Source: Mauremys mutica (lineage: Eukaryota > Chordata > Testudines > Geoemydidae). From it: a DNA stretch of 64,000 nt. Where the stretch lies: contig NC_059077.1 of NCBI RefSeq assembly GCF_020497125.1, forward strand, positions 33,059,340 through 33,123,339, in the 5' to 3' direction. Positions 47,086 to 60,297 of this stretch are shown piece after piece. Position 1 is the first letter of the stretch; each line of letters begins with the position of its first letter. The notes beneath the pieces were generated by a model that saw only the letters and a list, made by a program, of their open reading frames with translations, made no database searches and was not told the origin of the DNA. The translations under genes were made by a program, and so were the position numbers.

Positions 47086-49140
47086 GATCATCCTAGTAGC
47101 CCTTCTCTGCACCAGTTCCAGTTTGAATTAATCTTTCTGAAACATGGCAGACCAGAATTGTTCACAGTATTCCGGTAGTGTCATCAGTGCCTTGTATAAT
47201 GGTACTAACACTTCCCTATCCCTACTGGAAATATGTTGCCTGATGCATCCTAGGACTGCATTAGCCTTTTTCACAGCTGCATCATATAGGCAACTCATAG
47301 TCATCCTGTGATCAACCAGTATACCCAGGTCTCTCTCCTCCTTTGTCACTTCCAACTGATATATCACCAGTTTTTAGCACAAATTCTTGTTGATAGTCCC
47401 TAAATGCACAACTTCGCACTTTGCACTATTACATTTCATCCCATTTCTATTGCTCCAGTTTACAAAGTCATCCAGATCTTGAATGATATTCCAGTCCTCC
47501 TCCATATTGGCAATACCGCTCAGCTTTGTGTCATCCGCAAATTTTATTAGCCCACTCCCACTTTTTATGCCATGGACAGTAATAAAAATGTTAAATAAGA
47601 TTGGTCCCAAGACCGACCCCTGAGGAACTCCATGAGTGACCTCCCTCCAGACTGACATTTCACCTTTCAGTATGACCTGTTGTAGTCTCCCCTTCAACCA
47701 GATTCTTACTCACCTTTCTCATATTCAATTCAATCTTATTAAATTCTCATATTAACCCCATCTTCTCCAATTTAACTAATAATTTCCCATGTGGAACTGT
47801 AGCATATGCCTTATTGAAATCCAGATATATTAGATTTACTGCATTTCCTTTGTCTAAAAAATCAGTTATTGTCTCAAAGAAGGAAATCTGGTTGGTCTGG
47901 CACAATCTACTTTTTGTAAAAAAAAATAAAAAAGTTATATTTTATCCCTATGACCATTCATCTCTATGTCCTGTCACAAACCCAGACCAATGGGATACAG
48001 GAATCTAGTAGAAGGCAAATATACTGGCCACTGGATGAATAGTTTTCTGTTCCCTGAGTGACCAGAGCAGGGGCTGCACTAGAGCAATCAGGAACCTGCT
48101 AGAACCAATTAAGGCAGACAGGCTAATTAAGACACCTGGAGCCAATTAAGAACATACTAGAATCAATTATGGCAGGCAGACTAACCAGGATACCTGGTTT
48201 AAAAAGGACCTCCCATCACTTAGTGGAGGGTGAGCAAGTAGTGAGAAGGCGAGCTGCTGGCGGACTGAGGAGTACAAGTGTGATCAGGCTTCAGGAGGAA
48301 GATCCTGTGGTGAGGATAAAGAAGGTGCTGGGGGGAGGCCCTGGGGAAGTAGCCCAGGGAGTTGAAGCTGTAGTTGTCATGCAGCTGATATAGGACAGGT
48401 AGACAGTTGCTATCCACAGGGCCCTGGGCTGGAACCTGGTCTAGAGGATGGGCCTGGGTTCCCCCCATACCCCCAACTCCTGATTGGACACAGGAGGAGT
48501 TGACCTGGTCTGTGAGGAACACCAGACGGGAAGGTCTAATTTGGAAAGGGATCTGGCCTGTCCCTGATCCACTAGGTGGGACACAGAGACTGTGGGAATT
48601 GTTTGCCATTTCCCCCATGCTGGCCAGTGATGAGGTTAGCTGAGTGAATGGCAGGTTTGAGCCTCTAGGAGAAGTGGCCAAACTGAGGGTTGCCGTGAAC
48701 CTCTGAGGTGAGCAAATTTGCCAAAAGGCACAGGACCCACCAAGGCAGAGGAGGAATTTTGTCATGGTCCTTAACTACTTTCTCTTTCAAAATTTGTTCC
48801 AAGACTTCCTGTACAATTGAGGCCAAACTAACAGGCCTGTAGTTCCTGGATAATGTTTTTTTTCCCTTTCTTAAAAATAGATACTATATTAACAATTCTC
48901 CAGTCATACGCTATGACCCCCAAGATTACAGATTCATTAAAAAATCCTTGCTATTGGTCTTGCAATTTTATGTGCCAGTTCCTTTAATATTCTTGGATGG
49001 AGATTACCTGGGACCTCTGATTTAGTCCCATTAAACTGTTTGAGTGTAACTTCTACTTTAGTTGTGGTAATTTCCACCTCCATATCCTGGTTCCCATTAG
49101 TCACCCTGCCATTACCTTTAAGTTCTGGTATTCCAGTTAA
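47086..49140 (-). pseudogene. CR1 LINE reverse transcriptase remnant, split
   Basis: On the minus strand two broken frames keep clear CR1 signatures: VTHGVPQGSVLGPILFNIFI and LIKFADDTKLSG with the catalytic FADD intact (47374..47697), then TKEERDLGILVDHRM, VKKANAVLGCI and REVLVPLYKALM (47128..47367). The earlier ORF portion continues at 48770..49140 after an 793-base interruption (47972..48764). Frameshifts show it is inactive. Confidence 0.85.
47972..48764. mobile_element. Solo LTR-like insertion in CR1
   Basis: The 793-base insert begins TGTCACAAACCCAGACC and ends GAGGAATTTTGTCA, so it has the TG...CA ends of a retroviral-type LTR. The CR1 sequence on each side would be continuous without it: left flank ends ATGTCC, right flank begins TGGTCCTTAACTAC, allowing a short imperfect target duplication. 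No gag/pol sequence is next to it, so a solo LTR is the simplest reading; orientation is not decided. The interior holds no convincing gene. Confidence 0.65.
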
Positions 49141-50871
49141 GACCCTTCACTTCTAATTCCATGTTATATCTATGATCTCCAGATCATTCAGTAGTAGTAA
49201 TAACTCTCTGACCCTTCAGATTAAATTTATGGAGTGCAGGATTTCCAGAGCACCTCTTCCAATAGTAAAACTTGGGGAAGGGGGTTAGAGAAGAGGGGAA
49301 AGCTGCAAGGTACCCACAGAGTATTATTTCAGGTGTCTGTGTTTGTAGAATGAACAAGTAACTTGGTCCTTGGAATCTGTGGATCTTCTAATGTTTTTAT
49401 GGATTTGAGGCCATCCAAATGAGGACACTACCATATACACTGCCCCATATTTCCTTGTGACTTGCCACTTGTGTAGGTTCTCTGAAGATATAACTGAGGG
49501 GATAGTTAGCACTCCCACTTTTGTAAAATGGGCCATGGAATATTAATGAGCCCAGGTGATCAAGACATTTATTTTTCATCCCTTTCACAAGTCAGACTCT
49601 AGCATGAACTCTAACACTGAGCTGGGGCATTGGTTCAGTACTGACTCAGAGGGAAAAGTGTCAGTATGGCATGGTTTGTGCATCAGATATAGCATAGTGG
49701 AAAAGCTGGACAGTAATTTGTTATAATACTGTTTACTGTTTTGGAAATATATGAGTCACTTCACTTGACCCTTCTGGAATTTGTGACCCTTTTCTGCATA
49801 TATTTGTTCTAGATACACTGATGTACAATTAATTTGGAAAGCATAAAAGGTTGTCTGCAAAGTTAGTTTATCCAGCATTTTAACAGTGGACCATTATAAT
49901 CCATCTTTGTCATCTTCCTTTATGCTTTCCCTTTAGCCAAATACTAATACAATCTACAAGGGGAAAGGAGCTGTACAAATATAAAATATTCAAAGTACAG
50001 TACTGTACTATCATTACTGAACTCAAACTATGCCCCCTCTTTCTTTTAATTGAAAGCGGCTTCAGAGCAAGCTCATGAACACCGTTTAATCTCTGTTGTT
50101 GCAAACATTGATATCTGATATTTTCAGACTTCTCCATTTCTCCTTGCTCATAGCACCATCACAAATATATTGTTCCTTTACTGTTCCATTCTAAAATGGT
50201 TCTAACTCAGTAATGCTTGCTCATTTTCGATATGTAATAATGTACATGTTCCTCATTCATCAAACACCCCATAGGCTTACCCTTCTATCTCCTTCACTGC
50301 TGATTTTTTTTCCTCCTCTTTTCTCACCATCAGTGCCTAGAATCTAAATAAAACATTGAACTAAAAAAATTAATAAAAGTAATTTTCTAGCATTACAGAC
50401 TTTAACCAGACTCCAGATTTTTTGTTAAGACTATACAGGAATATAATTGAGTGAGTTATGACAATGTATGAACTAGGAAATAGACATAAAAGAGGACTAA
50501 GGCTCCTTTTTGCTTCTTTTTTGAATATCAGGAGCTCTCCTCCAAAATTAATTACAGATTATGTCTAGGCAGTCTGGAAAGGGAGAATAAGATAATTAGT
50601 TACATGCTAACATACATATTTAGGAGGTGCTATGATAAATATCAGTCATTATGACAGTCTATGCTATTGCAAGGGAAAAAGTGTGCTTAGTGGCCTCATC
50701 TATCAGGCTCTTCAGAGGTCCCCAGCTCCTCTCTCCCCCTTGAGACAGCAGGGTTGGGGTGGGGGTGGGGTCCTTGCTGTCAAGGTTCAGAAGACAGTTG
50801 GCTTATGGGATAATACCGCTGGTGTCCTGTTCCCCCTCTTTAGAGACAGCAGGATTGTGAGTGCAAGGCAT
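49141..50871. other. Intergenic DNA, nothing recognised
   Basis: No gene or confident repeat; a GC-rich patch at 50705..50870 may be part of the CR1 insertion to its right. Confidence 0.4.
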
Positions 50872-52160
50872 CCATTTTGAAGCACTTGGAGGAGAGGAAG
50901 GTGATCAGGAACAGTCAACGTGGATTCACCAAGGACAAGTCATGCGTGACCAACCTGACTGCCTTCTATGATGAGATAACTGGCTCTGTGAATATGGGGA
51001 AAGCGGTGGATGTGATATATCTTGACTTTAGCAAAGCTTTTGATATGGGCTCCCACAGTATTCTTGCCAGCAAGTTTAAAAAGTATGGATTGGATGAATG
51101 GACTATAAGGTGGATAGAAAGCTGGCTAGATCATCAGGCTCAATGGGTAGTGATCAACGGCTCGATGTCTAGTTGGCAGCCGGTATCAAGTGGAGTGCCC
51201 CAGGGGTCAGTCCTAGGCCGTTTTTGTTCAACATCTTTATTAATTATCTGGATGATGCGATTATCCAGATAATTGCACCCTCAACAAGTTTGCAGATGAC
51301 ACTAAGATGGGGGGAGAGATGGATAGGGTCCAGAGTGACCTAGACAAATTGGAGGATTGGGCCAAAAGAAATCTGATGAAGTTCAACAAAGACAAGTGCA
51401 GAGGCCTGCACTTAGGAAGGAAGAATCCCATGGACTGCTACAGACTGGGGACCAAATGGCTACGAAGCAGTTCTGCAGAAAAGGACCTGGGGATTACAGT
51501 GGATGAGACGATGGATATGAGTCAGCAGTGTGCCCTCGTTGCCAAGAAGGCCAACAGCATATTGGTCTGCGTTAGCAGGAGCACTGCCAGCAAATCAAGG
51601 GAAGTGATTATTCCCCTCTATTCAGCACTTGTGAGGCCACACCTGGAGTATTGTGTCCAGTTTTGATCCCCCACTACAGAAGGGATGTGGACAAATTGGA
51701 GAGAGTCCAGCGGAGGGCAACAAAAATAATTAGGGGGCTGGGGCACGTGATTTACAAGGAGAGGCTGAGGGAACTGGGTTATTTAGTCTGCAGAAGAGAA
51801 GAGTGAGGGGGGATTTGATAGCAGCCTTCAACTACCTGAGGGGGGTTCCAAAGAGAATGGAGCTAGGCTGTTCTCAGTGGTGGCACATGACAGAACAAGA
51901 AGCAATGGTCTCAAGTTGCAGTGGGGGAGGTCTAGGGTGGATATTAGGAAAAACTTTTTTTGCTAGGGGGATGGTGAAGCACTGGAAGCACCTAGGGAGG
52001 TGGTGGAATCTCCATCCTTAGAGGTTTTTAAGGCCTGGCTTGATAAAGCCCTGGCTGGGATGATTTAGTTGGTGTTGGCCCTGCTTTGAGCAGGGGACTG
52101 AACTAGATGACCTCCTGAGGTCTCTTCCAACCCTAATATTCTATGATTGTATGATTCTAA
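50872..52160 (+). pseudogene. CR1 LINE 3' half, reverse transcriptase remnant
   Basis: A plus-strand CR1 keeps KHLEERKVIRNSQRGF, VDVIYLDFSKAFDMGSHS (motif A) and SSGVPQGSVLG (motif B). After a frameshift near 51230 it has KFADDTKMGG (motif C), LEDWAKRNLMKFNKDKC, EKDLGITVDE and VRPHLEYCVQF. It ends with the CR1 3' UTR (GATGACCTCCTGAGGTCTC) and the terminal ATTCTATGATTGTATGATT. It is 5' truncated, which is normal for CR1. The frameshift and stops make it inactive. Confidence 0.92.
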
Positions 52161-52900
52161 GGCCGCTGGCAGCCCTGGTAGACAGAAAGGAGCCTAGTTC
52201 TTCGCTCATCTCATCTCCAGCGACAGCAGGGGATCCCTTCACCTCACCTCATCGTTCCTTCTAGGCAACTTTGCTTCTTTCTGATGCTATTGTACTAATT
52301 TAGATTAAATAAATCGTCCCAAAGAGTCAAAGGTGTTAACATGACCCAGTCACTGTCCAGCGTTAAACAGTGTTAAACAAGGTTTGGTCTTTGGCATATA
52401 GAGACCCCCAACCTGCTTAGTACCATGGTAAACACATAGTTTGTTTTTGTTAACCTTTAATTTATGACACAGAAAAAAAAAGGGGAAATAAAGATTAAAG
52501 CATTTGAAATGTCAAGTATTAAATATTTTGTGTGTGTTAACAGCACTTCTTGTTCCCTTTTACTTTAACTTTAGAGCATTTTTAGAAGGGAAAAAACCCC
52601 TTGTTTGACTGTCTCTTAGATAGTATTAAAGATGGTCATAACTGTGCTTTTGAGGAAAAGAAGAGTTAGTGGGATGGACTGGAGCTGTCACTGCTGATGC
52701 TGTTAAAGCTTGATCCTGTTTTCTGGAAGACAAAACAAGCCAAACACACAAAAGGGGAGAGACAGGAACAACAAAGATAGAAAATGCAGCTTCTGTCTCT
52801 GCTGTTGACTCTCACTTGCAGCCTTGCACCTGGAAAACACAGGCCCAACACATGGTCTGATCAGCCATTCTGAGACCTGTTAAATTTGTACCAGTATTCT
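52161..52900. other. Intergenic DNA, nothing recognised
   Basis: No supported feature. Confidence 0.4.
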
Positions 52901-53400
52901 CAGGGATGGTGCAACCATTTAGGTGACATAGGTGGTCGCCTAGGGCGCTGGGATTTGGGGGGGGCGCCATTTTCTTCAGCAGCAACCGTGGCGGCTGGAT
53001 CTTTGGCCGCCCCTATCGCCCCCAGCATTTAGGCAGAGGGAACTGGGGCAGGGGAGTGCGGAGAGGGCCGCCTGCAGCAAGTAAGGGCGGGGAGGCGGCA
53101 CGCAGGGGAACTCCCTGCCCCAGCTCACCCTTGCCCCGCCTCATCCCTGAGCACGCCGTGGCTGCTTCACTTCTCCCACCTCCCAGGCTTGCGGCGCCTA
53201 AGCTGATTGGTGCCGCAAGCCTGGGATGCGAGAAGTGAAGCAGCCACGGTGTGCTCGAGGTGCTTGTGCTCATGCGCGGCGCAGGGGTGAGCTGGGGTGG
53301 GGTGGGTGCCTCAGGGCGGGGAGCTGCCATGGGGGAGGGGGCGTTTCAGGGCGGATAAGGGGAGCTGCCGTGAGGTGAGGGGGGAGGCCTCAGGGTTTTG
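52901..53400. mobile_element. GC-rich MITE with strong internal hairpin
   Basis: It begins CAGGGATGGTGCAACCATTT and continues GTGACATAGGTGGTCGCCTA, the start of a turtle miniature family. Inside lies an almost perfect hairpin with arms at 53149..53199 and 53208..53256 (GCTGCTTCACTTCTCCCACC paired with the reversed AGAAGTGAAGCAGC). The right end is not fixed; 53400 is approximate. Confidence 0.6.
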
Positions 53401-56400
53401 CTTTTTAGCTGCCTTTCTGGTCACAGGCTTGGAGCAGTGTGGCAACATATGCAGTCTTGGCTGTCTAAGCCAGACCTTCATTAGATAAAAGGGACAAAGA
53501 GAGAAATAGGAAAGGGAAGAAATAAGGTAGGGAAGGGAAAGGACACACCCTGCAGGAGACAAAAATAGCACATTCCAAGGGATTGAGCTGATGGCAGTGT
53601 CATCTGTGTCCCTCTCTCTGGTCTGGCCTGGTCAGGATATCTCTCAGGATTAGGACAAAGAAGGTCTGGGGTCCCAGGAGATTGTGGGGGTGGCAGCCAT
53701 GATGGTAGAACTGGCTCCTGTCCCTTCTTTCAATCAGCCAGGAGCCAGTGTTGTGGTAGCTGACATTTTCCCCAAAAGTGAGTGATGGGGAGAATAGCCC
53801 ATCCTCTCATTATTTTGCCCACAAATTAGGCCTAATTTCCAACATGTGAATTTTGGTTCATTGATTTCCAATCCCATACCTTTCTTGTTTACGAGACATG
53901 ATTTTAACACAGTCCTTGAGTTATAATAGTAGGTCGTCTTTGTTTAGACTAATTTAGTCTTTTTGTCTCCCTTTTGCATCTTTTTCCATTTACATTTATC
54001 GTTATAGGTTATTGTATCATTTTATGAACTTTCACTCACTTTTCACAATTGAGCTCACAATTAGGGCAAATTTGTAGCTCCAGATATCACAAGCCTACTC
54101 ACTTGGAGCTTGGCTCTGAATTGAATTGAATTAAAATAAAAATACTTCAGTGTACTGGGATGAATAAGAATGGTTTTGTTGCACTGTGTATTTATCCATA
54201 AACTTTTTATTGAAATGTTCAACATCAAGGTACATTCCACATGTACCTTGCTTCAAAAATAATTAACAGTCTGGCTTTGTTAGTAGCCCGCCACAGAGTG
54301 TAGAGACATTACAGCAACGGTTATCCCTAAGGACCCAATCCTGTAAATACTTACGCATGTATTTAACTTTAAGACTTTGAGCAGTGCAGCTGAGGTCAAG
54401 TCTCACTAAGGCTGAGTTAAGTTAAGCAAGCACATGTTTGGCAGCTCAGGACCTAAGGCCTAAAGCCCTGTCTACAAGTACTGTAACTGTTTTATCCATA
54501 AAGCACTCACCAGTCTATGTAAAGTAATTTGGAATGTTGTTCATTGCTGTCTGCACTGACCTGGAAAACTATAGCAGCACCCTGCTAGCAAGGACATTAA
54601 TTGGAAAAGGCTCTTATTAAAAAAGGTTTCAGTGACAGACAGGGCAGGGCTTAATGGGAGAACAGAACTAACTGAAAACTGGGAGAGAAGGACAAGGGGG
54701 GGCTCCCGGAGTGATGACTTGGCCAATGACTCTACCTATTGAACCCCAGTGAAGTCAACAGGTCTCTGTGTGGGTGTAGGGCTGTGGCTGTGCACAGGAC
54801 GGCTGAATCAACTGCAGTTGAAGTCTGGGATGATAAAGGTTATTTCACAATTAATATTAATTTATATAACAAAGAGGAAATCTGAAATACCAATTGGCAG
54901 TGTAGCTAATTCCATTGATAATTTATCTTGAGGAATCTTTTCTTGTGTCATGCTAAATAGTGTATTTGGTAATGCTAAATAAGCATATTTATGTACTCTA
55001 TTGAAATAAGGACAGAGTGAGAGATGCACAGACACATGCTGGACAAGGGGGGAAAAAAAACCTCTTGGATCATTATTACTATAAAAAGCAGAAAATCATC
55101 TTGTCAAAGAACCTGTAGCCTCAGTCAGATTTATAATTGTGTGCTCCAACTCCTGCTTCCCATGGGCCTCTTGTCCAGCGTTGTCATTCTTTATTATGAA
55201 ACCGACATCAGTCAATTTGTTTATAGCCAACTGCACTAATAAACTGGCAGTGAGATCAGAAATTACTGGAACAATTCGGTCATCTTGAAACTTAAAGAAA
55301 CTCTAAATGCCATGTCTATAATAGTATTAGTTTCACAACAGAAACAAATCATGTGACAGTCTAGTTGTTTAATGCAGGATCAGCCTGAGGGTTTTCAGGA
55401 TGGTGTGTGAAAGGAAATCTGTCCCTGCTCCAAGACTCATTTTAAATCAGCAAACAAAAATTACCTGCTGCAGTAAGACACACTCCAACCACCCAAAGCT
55501 CAGAAGCTGCAAAGAGAGACTTGTGCACTGCTTTCTACCTTCATATTGTCTGCAATACTATTGCTAGATAATGGTCTCCAACCCCCCATGAGGGTTGCAC
55601 TCTAACACAAAACATTAACAGTGACCTCAGATGGTTTTTATCAGTTATAATCAACAGATAGGCACATCTGACTGTTGCTCATTCCATGCAGTTGGGAAGG
55701 TATTCTGCCTTAATGAGGTCACTGTTAAGGTTTTGCATTTTGAGTGCCAGTTTGAGGCTTGTGTAAGTATTACATACAGGTATCTGTTGGAGATGGAAGT
55801 GAAAGCCTTCTGGTGCATTGGACTGTGCCATCAACAGTGTTGTAAGCAATATGGAGGTGAAAAGGAATGCACAAGTCTTTTCCCTTAATGCTTTATTTCC
55901 ATGCTTTTTAGGTGCATGACATTTGTCCAGATGCAACTTTGTCCTTAAATATAGTTTTGGTTTGCTAAGTTCCTAGTTTTTTTAATACAGATTTTGTCTA
56001 CCTCAGGGGGTAGCTCCCCAGAGTCAGGGGGAAGGAGAGCTACACCTGCCTGGGAATCAGAGGGAGAAACTGCACTCCTGAAGCTGCTCATGACTAGGTC
56101 AACTCTCCTGAAGAACATGAGAAGTTGTGATGTGCCTCAGTAAATCCCTTCTGTCTATAACATTTGATCCCTATTTAAAAGTTACTGAAAGTTATGTACA
56201 GCAAGAGCACTTCTATGTTTAGCAGTGATCACTGTAATTACTCACTTCCTGAAATAGTCCATAGTCTTCCAATTAAGTGGCATCATAAACAAATGTAAGT
56301 TACATCCATTGGTCATTAGCATTAGTTTCACCTATAAGAAGGGGGTAGCATCTATGACAAGAGTAAATCTCCCACAACAACTTTCCCATGTCTGTGGCCA

Positions 56401-57717
56401 AAAGTGCCCCTTCAGCTCCCCACTGTTGTGAAGGTTACAAGGTGGTGTTTATCAGCTTGGCTACCACCCTGTTCAAGATGTAGCTGCATTTCAATAACCA
56501 CTGAAGATTGTAATGCAAAGCTGATCCTGAAATCCTTACTCAGGCAAGTTCCCCCATTGAAGTCAAATAGACTACTCATGCAAGCAAGGGTTTCCAAGAT
56601 CCAGCCCATAGTTCGTAAAGAACTTGGGGCTCTTTCAGAAAGAAAAGTGTTATATAAATGAAAGCAATTGGCCCAGAATGTCCTCTATTGCTAGGGACAA
56701 CACAGAACAGCTTGTGGGTACGGGAGATCAGGGAAACTTGGCGTAAAGTCCTTCTCACTTCCTGAATCTTGTGCTGGTCTAGGCCCCTGGCTCTGACACC
56801 AGAGTATCCTTCGATGCTGGGGTGAGCCTCTTGTGTCCAGTTATACCAACTTTCAGTCCAGAATCTGCCTACAGGGGACACAGACCAGAATCTGGGCTAT
56901 TATTGTTACTCTATGCAAACAGCTGAAAATTCATCAAAACTATAAAACTTTTTTTAATAAGTCATAAATGCCAATCCCTTAAACTTGGTCTATATTTTGA
57001 TTCCCTTGTTTTAGTTTTATTATTTAGGCTTAGTTTGTTTTGTGATCAAACCAGCTGTGCAGCAGGGACAATGTTTCTATTTTGTGTGGCATTTAGTATC
57101 TGGAATGTAATATGAAGACATTTCTCCTCCCCACACATTGTAGCTGAATGATACTGCTGTGCTGATTTGAAATGACCTGATTAATCTCAGTGTCCTCCTA
57201 ACATTTTGACTAAATGTCAAACATGAACAACATTCAAATAAAGATGAAAAGAAACACATGGGCAGCAGTTTTTAAATATTCATTGGGACTATTGGACACA
57301 TTTCAATATGCTTTAGCCAAGCTGGTGAACACAGGATAGAAAGCTTGAAAAATGTTTCAGACAGTGCTGCATTTTTCATCCGGACTGTATAATCTATTTA
57401 TAGATTACAGAAAGAGATAGAGGCAAAGCTACCACAGGATGAGTTAACACAAAACCTCAGATCAGTTGGTGTTTCAAAACATCAACTGTAAAACAATTGT
57501 GATACGATGAAATCTGGGTTCCATTTAATTCAAAACCTAAAGTATAAGAAGTGGAGGACTGGCTAAATCATACTTGTTCTGGCTCAGCTCCACCATGAAA
57601 TGATTCTGAACCACCATTTCTCAACAGAATCAGAAACTGAGCTTCATTTATAAACCCAAAGGACAGTTACAAAATATCAAGTAAAGGGGAAGAGTCGATG
57701 TTGCATCTGTCCCTAGT
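53401..57717. other. Intergenic DNA, little recognised
   Basis: A degenerate copy of the 42850 fold-back family lies near 54330..54450. No gene was found in the remainder. Confidence 0.4.
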
Positions 57718-57916
57718 GGGTCACCCCCTTTTCCTATTTGGAATAACAGCCTTTCCCAGCTATCAAATAATGTAGTTAGTCTTGTAGCTCAAGTGTTAGA
57801 ACCCTGCGCTGCAGAGCTGAAGGTTCAGGTTTCAACCACTTGAGCTACAAAACTAACACATTACCTAAGAGCAGCCAAAGACTGTTATTCCAAATAGGGA
57901 AAAGGGGTGAACCAGT
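57718..57916. repeat. Fold-back repeat with tRNA-like centre
   Basis: Two arms of about 85 bases pair: left CCTATTTGGAATAACAGCCT and TTGTAGCTCAAGTG, right CACTTGAGCTACAAAACTAA and GACTGTTATTCCAAATAGGG. The central part reads TAGCTCAAGTGTTAGAACC (like a polymerase III A box) and GGTTCAGGTTTCAACC (like a B box), with GCGCTGCAGAGCTGAAGG between. That is the layout of a tRNA-derived head. No complete cloverleaf with acceptor stem was seen, so it is not called a tRNA gene. Confidence 0.65.
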
Positions 57917-58985
57917 AGAGACAGACACTGGAGGCAGAGTGGTGATAAGGGCTGCTCAGTGCTCCCCCTCCATCCCCAGGTTCCAGGAAGGGAGGATCTC
58001 CCATGTGGTCCCTTGAAGGCAGAGGGAAATGCTGCGGGGGTTATGTACTGAGTCCCATGGGTGGAAATAGATAGTTGGAATGGGAGCTCTGCAAGTCTGT
58101 CTCTCTCTTTCCGGGAAGTGAGGAACCTTATGGCCCCTGTGGTGGCCCCAGTGAGACATGTATATCTGGGCCATGTGGTGGATGTGGGGGTGGGAGCCTG
58201 ATCCATCTTTTCTCCACTCGTCCCATTCTGAAGCACTGGGCAGCCCCCAGGTATTCCTAGTACAGCAGTGGTAATGATGTTGCTGGGCCAAAGTGGAAGT
58301 CTGGGTTAACGTCTTTCACAGCCAGAGACCTGGATTCCAATGTGACTTGTATTGTGAGAGAGACTGATTACAGTGGCTTTAAGCTTGTGCAATAGGTATT
58401 TTAGTTTGCATCATAGAACTACCACATAATATGAAGTATTGAATTCCCAGACTGCAAAGAGCTGGGAATTCTGCAGTTCAGGAGAGAGCGAGCCCGGCAA
58501 AACTGTGGGAAAGCTTGTACTGTTACTCAATGCTTGGCTTGTGCCAGACCTATCAGCCTCTTACCTTCCAGAGCACTCCTATTTTGCCAAAAATATTTAA
58601 GCAAAAAACAAAGCTAAGAAACATACAGGTTTGTGAGGTTTTTCCAGTCAAATTTAATTTTTTTCCTATAAAAAGACAATAAATTACATTTCACAAAACA
58701 GTGTTTAGGTCAGGATGTTCTTTTCGCTTTTCCGTTAAAAATATGTGATTACACAGTGTAGAGTATCAGATTTAGCTGGCCACGGTTACATACAATAAAT
58801 TCCAAAATGGGTCAACACTAGTATTAAGTGTGTGCATGTATGGGGGAATTAGTTTCATCCTGGCACACAGACAAGTATAACAATTAATTTTTTGTCTAAC
58901 TTTGTACATGATACTCATTTAAGCTGTGTTTAAACCAGTGTCCAAAAAAACAAAAAAAACAACAAAAAAAGGGGGGGTGTCGAGT
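57917..58985. other. Intergenic DNA, nothing recognised
   Basis: No supported feature. A/C-rich runs occur near 58945. Confidence 0.4.
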
Positions 58986-59087
58986 GAGATTTTCAAAAGC
59001 ACCTAGGTGAGTTAGGAGCACAAGCTCCATTGACTTTCAAGGAAACTTGTGCTTCTAAGTCACTTAAGCACTTCTGAAAAATCCAAC
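58986..59087. repeat. Short fold-back repeat (TTTTCAAAAGCACCTA)
   Basis: The left arm GAGATTTTCAAAAGCACCTA and the right arm CTTAAGCACTTCTGAAAAATC are inverted, as are GAGCACAAGCTCC and ACTTGTGCTTC nearer the centre. It belongs to a common amniote fold-back family. Confidence 0.7.
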
Positions 59088-59992
59088 TTTTACAATGTTC
59101 TAAAAGTTAGGCTTTGGTTTCTATTGTCTATATTTTAGGTGGAGGCACTGCGAGAAGGTATTTAAAATCACCACTTTCATTTAGTACTAAAATCAACTTA
59201 TAATGCCTGTTGATATCATTATGGCCCAAATAATTAAACTCCTCAGCAAAGGGATTTAAATAAAACATCACAGTCTTTGCAATACTGACCTAAGCTGGGC
59301 TTTTTCTTTGTTTGGTTTTAAATGCACTATACAATCAGTTACCAATTACTAACCCATCTTAGGCCACTGGGCTTTAATACTTAGGTAGAACAAGAAATAG
59401 ACTAGAGATGAAGATAGATGCCTTGCCACGGACTCCTCTCTCAGGAGTTTTTTGTTGAATGGTAACATTTAAATGTTGCTTATGAGCCAAGTTACTAGAA
59501 GTCTGAGTCCAAAGATTACAGGCATTTTGCTAATTCTTGGGAAAACAGATACAGTGAAGAGGCCATATCTATGTCAGGGTCATCAATTTTTATAAGGCCT
59601 ACCCCAACTCCCATCTTTCTTTGTACACAATAGCAAAATCAGCTGTAGCATATACCTGACATCCCAGACAGTCTCCTTTTAAATGGGAGGTCTCTAGATT
59701 TAAAAATCTGGAGCTATGTTTGAAAGTATATACTTGAAGCCATCATTTGGTTTCCCCAAGAACTGCTAGAGCAAGAAAACAAGGTGGTATGTTCACCTTT
59801 AAATATATTTCATTATGCTATTTCCCTTTTTCTGATAATGTACCCCCAATATGCTAGAAATAATTGCTTTAACTTGCTTATCATAACTTGTACAGAATCA
59901 AACCAATTTATAGGTTTTTTAATAATTGCAAAAAACCATCTATACTGGAAGCGTTTAAAACACCAATATTCTTCAAAAAGGTAAGTCACACT
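59088..59992. other. Intergenic DNA, nothing recognised
   Basis: No supported feature. Confidence 0.4.
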
Positions 59993-60064
59993 GGGTGAAA
60001 TCTTGGCCATATTGAAGTCAATGCGAGTTTTGCTATTGACTTCAATGGAGCCAGGATCTCACCC
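59993..60064. repeat. Short fold-back repeat (ATTGAAGTCAATG)
   Basis: GGGTGAAATCTTGGCCATAT TGAAGTCAAT pairs with ATTGACTTCAATGGAGCC and AGGATCTCACCC. The arms are about 30 bases with a short loop. Related words occur at 30930, 31127 and 62030. Confidence 0.8.
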
Positions 60065-60297
60065 ACTGGGTCAAATTCAGACCTGCTCCAACACCATTAA
60101 CACTGAAGTCCCCATATACACCAGCTTTGGACATGGCCTACTAGCAACCTAAGCCTGAGAGGTAATGAGCATCTGCAACTGCAATTAACTTCAACAATAG
60201 TTAAAGGGCTCTCAGTATCTAGCAGGAGGCATCTTGCCGCATCAGTCTCTGTCCTTTTAGATGAGAAGTCCTCAAATATCTAGGCTAAGGCTACACC

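Noticed and set aside
57781..57836. A tRNA gene
   Set aside because: A-box and B-box-like words are present, but no acceptor stem or regular anticodon arm could be folded; it is treated as a tRNA-derived repeat.
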